In this document: in pieces, positions 6,031 to 11,725 of the stretch
How positions within the stretch are numbered: the stretch's first letter is position 1
Layout: every line of letters starts with the position of its first letter
Assembly (NCBI GenBank): GCA_021820675.1
Contig: JAKADI010000015.1
Coordinates: 1 to 11,725, forward strand
Reading direction: 5' to 3'
Origin: Bacillota bacterium
Lineage (GTDB): Bacteria > Bacillota > Sulfobacillia > Sulfobacillales > Sulfobacillaceae
Length of the DNA stretch: 11,725 bases
Translations under genes and position numbers: made by a program
The notes under the pieces: generated by a model
Database searches by the model: none
What the model was told of the DNA's origin: nothing
Seen by the model: only the letters and a program-made list of their open reading frames with translations

Positions 6031-9000
6031 ATGACCACCAGCACCAGATCGGAAAGGACGGGAAAAGGGGTGGCTGTTAAATTGAACCCATTGTTGCGCG
6101 CGCTAGACTATCTTAAACGCGGAGATCGCATTAATCAGGGATCGACGGAAGAAAATGTTCGGAGCCGCGATTGGGAAGACATCTATCGTGGTCGATGGCA
6201 GCATGATCGGGAAGTCCGCTCGACTCATGGAGTGAACTGCACGGGGTCATGCAGCTGGAAAATTTATGTGAAAGATGGCATCGTGACGTGGGAAACTCAA
6301 CAGACAGACTATCCCTCGCTCGGCGACGATGTCCCCGAATACGAACCACGCGGCTGTCCTCGTGGTGCCGCCTATTCGTGGTACCTATATAGTCCAGGTC
6401 GAGTCAAGTACCCGTATGTTCGTGCGAACCTATTGCGTTTGTGGCGTGAAGTGCGGAAAGAACAGCCGAATCCGCTTCGGGCTTGGCGTCAAATCATGGA
6501 GGATCCGATGCGGCGAGCGGCCTATCAACAAGTGCGTGGCAAGGGGGGATTTTTGCGAGCCAGTTGGAATGAAGTGAGTGAACTGATTGCGGCGGCGATG
6601 TTGGATACGATTGAGCACTATGGCCCTGACCGCGTGGCAGGATTTAGTCCCATCCCGGCTATGTCGCAGGTCAGTTATGCAGCAGGGTCCCGATTTTTAT
6701 CTCTAATCGGAGGCACTATGGTCAGTTTTTATGATTGGTACGCGGACCTTCCCCCGGCGTCTCCGCAAATTTGGGGAGAACAGACCGATGTGCCGGAGAG
6801 CGCCGATTGGTATAACGCGGGATACTTTATTATTTGGGGAACGAACTTACCGATGACTCGCACTCCCGACGCACATTTTATGGTCGAAGCCCGGTATCAT
6901 GGAACCAAAGTCGTAGGAGTTAGCCCGGACTATGCGGAGTATATCAAATTCGCCGACGTGTGGCTGCCGGCCAAGGCTGGCACCGATGCCGCCTTAGCGA
7001 TGGCGATGACTCACGTGATTCTCAAAGAATTTTACGTCGACCATCCTACCTCCTACTTCCTATCCTATGCGAAAACGTATACTGATCTTCCATTTCTCGT
7101 CACCATGGTCGAACATGGAGGACAGTGGGTATCGGATCGCTTTGTGAATGCGGACGACGTGAGTTCCGGAATCAACCACGGGGTATGGAAGACCGCAGTT
7201 TGGGACGTCCTCAGTGGGGGCCCCCAGATTCCCAACGGCAGTCTTGGGTACCGGTGGGATGGGCAAGCCCAGTGGAACCTCGATCTAAAAAGTCCCATGG
7301 GGACCCCCATTGAACCTTTGTTAAGTTTCATGGAAGATCCGGATGCTGTCATTTTAGCAGACTTCCCGAACTTCGATTCCAACGCCAAAGAACCGCTTAG
7401 GCGTGGCGTGCCCGTCAAGAAAATCACGGGATCCAGCGGCCAGAGCCTTTGGGTCACCACTGTCTATGATTTGATGATGGCCCATATGGGTGTCGGTCGC
7501 GGACTCTCAGGAGACTACCCGGTGGATTATGACGACCTGCGCCCTTATACCCCCGCATGGCAAGAAGGCATCACGGGCGTGGATCGGCACCTAGCCATCC
7601 GGGTGGCACGAGAATTCGCGGAAAATGCCGCCAAGACCGGTGGACGTTCCATGATTGCCCTGGGCGCGGGCACGAACCATTGGTATCACAGCGACTTGAT
7701 TTATCGGGCGATTATCAATCTCGTGCTGCTGACGGGAAGTCAAGGGGTCAATGGTGGTGGTTGGGCGCATTATGTGGGGCAAGAAAAAGTGCGTCCTTTA
7801 GAGGGATGGACAATGTTGGCGTTTGCTCTCGACTGGACGCGACCACCCCGTCAGTCCCAAGGTACTTCCTATTTTTATTTCGCGACCGATCAATTTCGCT
7901 ATGAAGAAGTAGCACCGCCTTTACAGGGTATCCCCTCGTCAGGCCGGTTCCGGGAGATGCATCCCGCCGATATGAATGCCCTTGCGGTACGTCTCGGTTG
8001 GCTGCCGTCCTATCCTCAATGGACGGAAAATTCGTTGGCCGTGGTTAAAGAGGCGCGGGCCCAAGGAGCCCAAACTGCCTCCGAGATCGCCCGCTACGCA
8101 GCCGATTGCTTGGTAGATGGTCGACTACACTGGGCCATTGAACATCCTGATGATCTGCGGAATTTCCCTCGGGTGTTCTTTGTCTGGCGTTCGAATTTAT
8201 TGGGGGCGAGCGGAAAAGGGCACGAATATTTTCTTAAGCACATGTTAGGGGCCACAGGCCACGTCTTGGGCAATGCGCAAGGGTCCTGGGATCCGGATAG
8301 CATTGAGTTGCCCTCCGATATTCCGGAAGGCAAAGTCGATCTCTTGATTGATATGGATTTTCGCATGACATCCAGTGGCCTCTATGCGGACATTGTCTTG
8401 CCCGCCGCCACGTGGTACGAAAAACATGATATTAGCAGCACCGATATGCATCCTTTTATCCATCCCTTTAATCCTGCGGTGGATCCCCTTTGGGAGACCA
8501 AGACGGATTGGGACGCGTTTCGGACGTTAGCCGACACGTTTTCCCGCATGGCGCAAGAATATCTGCCGGAAGTTGACGACTTGGTCATGGCTCCTTTGCA
8601 GCACGATACCCCAGGCGAAATGGCACAACCGGAGGGGAAAGTCCGCGACTGGCGCCATGGGGAATGTGCACCGGTCATGGGTCAAACGATGCCGGATTTG
8701 GTTCTTGTGCACCGCGATTATGCGCATGTACTCGACCAAATGACCACGTTGGGTCCGTTGGCGGAGAAGGGGTTGGTGACCAAAGGAATTCGCATCGAGG
8801 GTAAAGCGGCGGTGAAAGAACTATTAGAGCGCGTCGGGCCTTCAAGACGTCCGGGTCCGGGACAAGGGCGACCTGCCTTGTGGTTTGGACGCCAGGCTGC
8901 CGAAGCGATTTTGACCTGGTCGGGTGCCACCAATGGGCGCCGAGCCGTCGAAGAGTGGCGCGCGTTGGAAGAGACAACAGGGTTGGCCTTAATGGAGGCG

Positions 9001-9756
9001 ATTCGCGGCCGGGAGGATACCAGTTATCATTTCGACGACTTGTCAGTCCAACCGCGTTTAGCCTTGCCGGCACCGGTGTGGTCGGGACTTGAAGGGGAAG
9101 GTCGCCGATATTCTCCGTTTACCGCCAACGTCGAGTATAAAATTCCGTGGCGAACTCTTACGGGGCGTCAACACTTTTATCTAGACCATGAAGTCATGCT
9201 GGATTATGGGGAAGGGTTGCCTACCTATCGCCCACCCAATCACTACCCCCCATTTGCGGTGACCGATCAGACGCCAGAATTTGATACAGCTCAGGCCGTG
9301 ACGGTGCGTTACTTAACACCCCATCAAAAGTGGGGAATTCATTCAACGTATGCCGATACGCCACGCATGCTCTCACTGTTCCGGGGAGGGCAAACCGTCT
9401 GGATGAGCGTGGAAGACGCCTCTGCCATCCATATCCAAGATAATGACTGGATCGAGGTGTTTAATCGCAATGGCGCTATTGCAGCCCGTGCTGTCGTGTC
9501 CCATCGCATACCCCCAGGAATTGCCCTCATGTATCACGCCCAGGATCGCACCATCGGCGTTCCGAAAAGTCCTATCATTCAAGACCGTGGAGGGACTCAT
9601 AACAGCGTCACGCGCGTCATGCCCAAAAATACCCACATGATTGGCGGTTATGCGCAATTAAGTTACGGATTCAATTATTACGGGCCCACTGGGCATCAAC
9701 GCGATGTCCTGGCCTGGATTCGCCCGTTAAAGGAGGTCGATTGGCTTGAGGATTAA
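6031..9756 (+). CDS. narG: Respiratory nitrate reductase alpha subunit NarG
   Basis: The catalytic molybdenum subunit of membrane-bound nitrate reductase, reducing nitrate to nitrite with electrons from NarH. It has 1241 residues, close to the 1247 of E. coli NarG. The FS0 [4Fe-4S] site is H66-x3-C70-x3-C74-x34-C109 (STHGVNCTGSC, then RGCPRG). The Mo-ligating Asp is D235 in YDWYADLPPASPQIWGEQ, followed by TDVPESADWYN and the molybdopterin-binding TPDAHF and PDYAE motifs. The C-terminal cofactor domain has HQKWGIHSTYAD and YYGPTGHQRD. There is no twin-arginine signal, so the active site faces the cytoplasm. Start: ATG 6031 has no Shine-Dalgarno. GTG 6070 (AAAGGA at 6053-6058) and TTG 6082 (GGGGTGG at 6067-6073) are alternatives. 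Family alignment starts near KLNPLLRALDYLKRG, so a shorter start is plausible. It overlaps narH by 11 bp. Confidence 0.97.
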   Translation: MTTSTRSERTGKGVAVKLNPLLRALDYLKRGDRINQGSTEENVRSRDWEDIYRGRWQHDREVRSTHGVNCTGSCSWKIYVKDGIVTWETQQTDYPSLGDDVPEYEPRGCPRGAAYSWYLYSPGRVKYPYVRANLLRLWREVRKEQPNPLRAWRQIMEDPMRRAAYQQVRGKGGFLRASWNEVSELIAAAMLDTIEHYGPDRVAGFSPIPAMSQVSYAAGSRFLSLIGGTMVSFYDWYADLPPASPQIWGEQTDVPESADWYNAGYFIIWGTNLPMTRTPDAHFMVEARYHGTKVVGVSPDYAEYIKFADVWLPAKAGTDAALAMAMTHVILKEFYVDHPTSYFLSYAKTYTDLPFLVTMVEHGGQWVSDRFVNADDVSSGINHGVWKTAVWDVLSGGPQIPNGSLGYRWDGQAQWNLDLKSPMGTPIEPLLSFMEDPDAVILADFPNFDSNAKEPLRRGVPVKKITGSSGQSLWVTTVYDLMMAHMGVGRGLSGDYPVDYDDLRPYTPAWQEGITGVDRHLAIRVAREFAENAAKTGGRSMIALGAGTNHWYHSDLIYRAIINLVLLTGSQGVNGGGWAHYVGQEKVRPLEGWTMLAFALDWTRPPRQSQGTSYFYFATDQFRYEEVAPPLQGIPSSGRFREMHPADMNALAVRLGWLPSYPQWTENSLAVVKEARAQGAQTASEIARYAADCLVDGRLHWAIEHPDDLRNFPRVFFVWRSNLLGASGKGHEYFLKHMLGATGHVLGNAQGSWDPDSIELPSDIPEGKVDLLIDMDFRMTSSGLYADIVLPAATWYEKHDISSTDMHPFIHPFNPAVDPLWETKTDWDAFRTLADTFSRMAQEYLPEVDDLVMAPLQHDTPGEMAQPEGKVRDWRHGECAPVMGQTMPDLVLVHRDYAHVLDQMTTLGPLAEKGLVTKGIRIEGKAAVKELLERVGPSRRPGPGQGRPALWFGRQAAEAILTWSGATNGRRAVEEWRALEETTGLALMEAIRGREDTSYHFDDLSVQPRLALPAPVWSGLEGEGRRYSPFTANVEYKIPWRTLTGRQHFYLDHEVMLDYGEGLPTYRPPNHYPPFAVTDQTPEFDTAQAVTVRYLTPHQKWGIHSTYADTPRMLSLFRGGQTVWMSVEDASAIHIQDNDWIEVFNRNGAIAARAVVSHRIPPGIALMYHAQDRTIGVPKSPIIQDRGGTHNSVTRVMPKNTHMIGGYAQLSYGFNYYGPTGHQRDVLAWIRPLKEVDWLED
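9729..9740 (+). promoter_or_regulatory. narH ribosome binding site inside narG
   Basis: AAAGGAGGTCGA, near-perfectly complementary to the 16S rRNA 3' end, lies in the last codons of narG with AGGAGG ending 9 nt before TTG 9746. It decides the rare TTG start of narH and probably offsets its weakness. Confidence 0.85.
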
Positions 9757-11254
9757 AGCCCAAATCGCAATGGTGATGAACTTGGACAAGTGTATCGGGT
9801 GCCACACCTGCAGTGTGAGCTGCAAGAATACTTGGACGAATCGCCCGGGAGCGGAATACATGTGGTTCAACAATGTGGAAACTCGCCCGGGTTCTGGTTA
9901 TCCTCAAGAATGGGAAAATCAGGAGCGATATCGCGGAGGATGGGCGTTGGATCACGGCAAATTGAAGCTACGGGCTGGCGGAGCGATCACGAAACTTGCG
10001 CAGATCTTTTATAATCCGGATTTGCCCCTAATTGATGATTACTACGAACCATGGACCTACAATTATCACACGTTAGTGGATAGCCCACGGCGGACCCACC
10101 AGCCGGTGGCCCGTCCTTATTCCCTATTGACTGGCGAAGTGATGGAGAAGCCAGTTTGGGGCTCCAACTGGAATGATGACTTAGCCGGCGGACCCGAAAT
10201 GGCGTCTCGCGACCCCAATTTGCGAGATATGGAAGCCCACATAGCCTTCGAATATGAGCAGACATTTATGATGTATTTGCCCCGAATTTGTGAACACTGC
10301 CTCAATCCGGCCTGCGTCGCGGCCTGTCCTTCGGGAGCCATCTATAAACGTGAAGAAGACGGAATTGTGCTCGTGGACCAAGAAGCCTGTCGGGGCTGGC
10401 GGTTTTGTGTCAGTGCCTGCCCCTATAAAAAAGTGTACTTTAATTGGAACACGCACAAAGCCGAAAAGTGTACCTTTTGTTACCCCCGCATTGAAGCGGG
10501 GCTGCCTACCGTGTGTTCGGAAACCTGCGTTGGACGGATCCGCTACTTGGGCCCGGTACTATACGATGCGGACCGCGTGAGGGAAGCCGCGTCGGTGACC
10601 AATCCGCAGGAACTCTATCATTGGCAATTGAAGATCTTTTTAAATCCCTATGATCCGGAAGTGATTGATGAAGCGCGGAAATCCGGAATCTCGGAGGCGT
10701 GGATTGAGGGTGCGCAACGGTCTCCGGTGTACAAAATGGCAGTAGAATGGCGGATTGCCTTGCCTTTGCACCCAGAATATCGGACCTTACCCATGGTATG
10801 GTACGTGCCCCCATTGAGCCCAATGATGAACCACCTAGCGAATGAAGAGCAGCTCAATGCCGACGGATATCTCACGGCGGTGGACGAAATGCGGATCCCC
10901 ATGGAATACTTGGCATCCATTCTTACCGCGGGTGATGTGCAGCCCGTACGCCTGGCTTTGTTAAAGCTCATGGCGATACGCGCCACGATGCGCGAAAAGA
11001 CGGTAGGGGGAAACTTGGAATCCAGTCGGCTTTTACGGGAAGCAGGGCTGTCCGTGACACAGGTAACAGATATGGTGCGAATGCTGGGGGTGGCCAAATA
11101 CCAGGATCGTTATGTAATTCCGACAGGTAATCGCAATCTTGACGAGAATCTCGAGTATATGCAGGGAGCCTGCAGTCTGGAAGAAATCGCGCCACCAGAA
11201 GGTATTGTCTCCCCACTTCATCTCCGGATAGCCTCTGAGGAGACAAACCCATGA
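9746..11254 (+). CDS. narH: Respiratory nitrate reductase beta subunit NarH (Fe-S)
   Basis: The electron-transfer subunit carrying electrons from NarI hemes to NarG on the cytoplasmic face of the membrane. Its 502 residues compare with 512 in E. coli. Four cluster-binding groups are visible: C16-C19-C22-C26 (CIGCHTCSVSC), C182-C185-C190-C194 (CEHCLNPACVAAC), C215-W218-C221-C225 (CRGWRFCVSAC) and C242-C245-C257-C261 (CTFC, then CSETC). The Trp at 218 in place of a Cys marks the [3Fe-4S] cluster, so the set is three [4Fe-4S] plus one [3Fe-4S] as in classic NarH. It starts at TTG, set by the strong Shine-Dalgarno within narG. Its stop overlaps the narJ start as ATGA, indicating translational coupling. 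No missing key residue was noticed. Confidence 0.97.
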   Translation: MRIKAQIAMVMNLDKCIGCHTCSVSCKNTWTNRPGAEYMWFNNVETRPGSGYPQEWENQERYRGGWALDHGKLKLRAGGAITKLAQIFYNPDLPLIDDYYEPWTYNYHTLVDSPRRTHQPVARPYSLLTGEVMEKPVWGSNWNDDLAGGPEMASRDPNLRDMEAHIAFEYEQTFMMYLPRICEHCLNPACVAACPSGAIYKREEDGIVLVDQEACRGWRFCVSACPYKKVYFNWNTHKAEKCTFCYPRIEAGLPTVCSETCVGRIRYLGPVLYDADRVREAASVTNPQELYHWQLKIFLNPYDPEVIDEARKSGISEAWIEGAQRSPVYKMAVEWRIALPLHPEYRTLPMVWYVPPLSPMMNHLANEEQLNADGYLTAVDEMRIPMEYLASILTAGDVQPVRLALLKLMAIRATMREKTVGGNLESSRLLREAGLSVTQVTDMVRMLGVAKYQDRYVIPTGNRNLDENLEYMQGACSLEEIAPPEGIVSPLHLRIASEETNP

Positions 11255-11725
11255 CAGGACAAGAACAGTTGAGTTTAAAATTAATCGCGGGATTCCTGGA
11301 TTACCCGGGCACGACCACATTTATGGAACGCTGGGAGATGCGTTATTCGCTTGCCGTAGAGTACTGCCCAGCGCTCGTGCCGGTGTTGGACGGATGGCGT
11401 CAAACAGGCTTCTCTCAGTTGGAAGAAATGTACGTAGCGTCCTTTGACCTTGTTGAGTCGGGATCTTTGTATCTTACAGCACATGAATTTGGTGACTCAC
11501 GTGAGCGAGGTAATGCCCTGGCACAACTTGGCCAAATGGTGACGGATGCTGGATATGGGGTGGCTTTCGGTGAACTACCGGACTATTTGCCGTTATTGAT
11601 TGAATTCTTAGCGATAGGACCTGGAGAGGCAGTCGGCACCCTTGCCCCTCGGATTGCCACAGTGGCTGGTCAAATACTGCAAACACTGGAGGAACATCAC
11701 CCCTATCGCCCGCTGTTCGCGTTGC
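11251..11725 (+). CDS. narJ: Nitrate reductase assembly chaperone NarJ, cut at window edge
   Basis: A cytoplasmic chaperone that binds NarG and NarH and allows molybdenum cofactor insertion before membrane attachment to NarI; it is not part of the finished enzyme. About 158 residues are present and the 3' end lies outside the window. The family core is clear: YVASFDLVE, SLYLTAHEFGDSRERGNALAQL (about 71-92) and GELPDYLPLLIEFLA (about 106-120). ATG 11251 overlaps the narH stop (ATGA), and GAGGAG (11237-11242) lies 8 nt upstream. narI is expected next. Confidence 0.93.
   Translation, partial: MTGQEQLSLKLIAGFLDYPGTTTFMERWEMRYSLAVEYCPALVPVLDGWRQTGFSQLEEMYVASFDLVESGSLYLTAHEFGDSRERGNALAQLGQMVTDAGYGVAFGELPDYLPLLIEFLAIGPGEAVGTLAPRIATVAGQILQTLEEHHPYRPLFAL

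Noticed and set aside
8675..9073. Minus-strand frame of 132 codons within narG
   Set aside because: Shadow of the narG coding frame; Pro/Arg-rich with no independent start signal.

Overview
The window carries the front half of a respiratory nitrate reduction locus, all on the + strand. It probably comes from an acid- or heat-adapted member of the Bacillota (Sulfobacillus/Alicyclobacillus-like). That placement is an inference from strong AGGAGG-type ribosome binding sites, use of GTG and TTG starts, moderate GC, TGTGA-N6-TCACA boxes and NarGHJ of the membrane-bound, cytoplasm-facing type. No taxonomic marker gene is present.

Layout. Positions 1-942 hold no convincing gene, only one terminator-like hairpin (687-715). 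A perfect CRP/FNR-type palindrome (943-958) lies upstream of a polytopic membrane protein resembling heme-copper oxidase subunit I (about 1207-2556). Directly behind that gene is the decayed 3' end of an IS256 (Mutator-type) transposase with what looks like its right terminal region (2570 to about 2922). A 1 kb leader and regulatory zone follows (about 2927-3574). It holds a second near-consensus CRP/FNR box (3068-3085), a possible branched RNA fold (3322-3403), and a 38-codon small ORF whose stop overlaps the start of the next gene.

The operon proper then runs: narK (nitrate/nitrite MFS transporter, 3575-4915), a hemerythrin-domain protein (4950-5486), a gap of about 540 bp with a frameshifted gene remnant that has a very good ribosome binding site (5775-6021), narG (6031-9756), narH (9746-11254, overlapping narG by 11 bp) and narJ (11251 to the window edge, cut off). 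narI is expected just beyond the window.

How the genes work together. NarK brings nitrate in and exports nitrite. NarGHI (NarI not seen) oxidises quinol and reduces nitrate on the cytoplasmic side. NarJ is the chaperone that inserts the molybdenum cofactor into NarG. The hemerythrin protein may sense or buffer O2 or NO, or repair nitrosylated iron centres. The two CRP/FNR-type boxes suggest that the oxidase-like gene and the nar operon answer to the same regulator of low oxygen or nitrosative stress. The unusual parts are the oxidase-like protein, the broken gene in front of narG, and the structured, small-ORF-bearing leader of narK.
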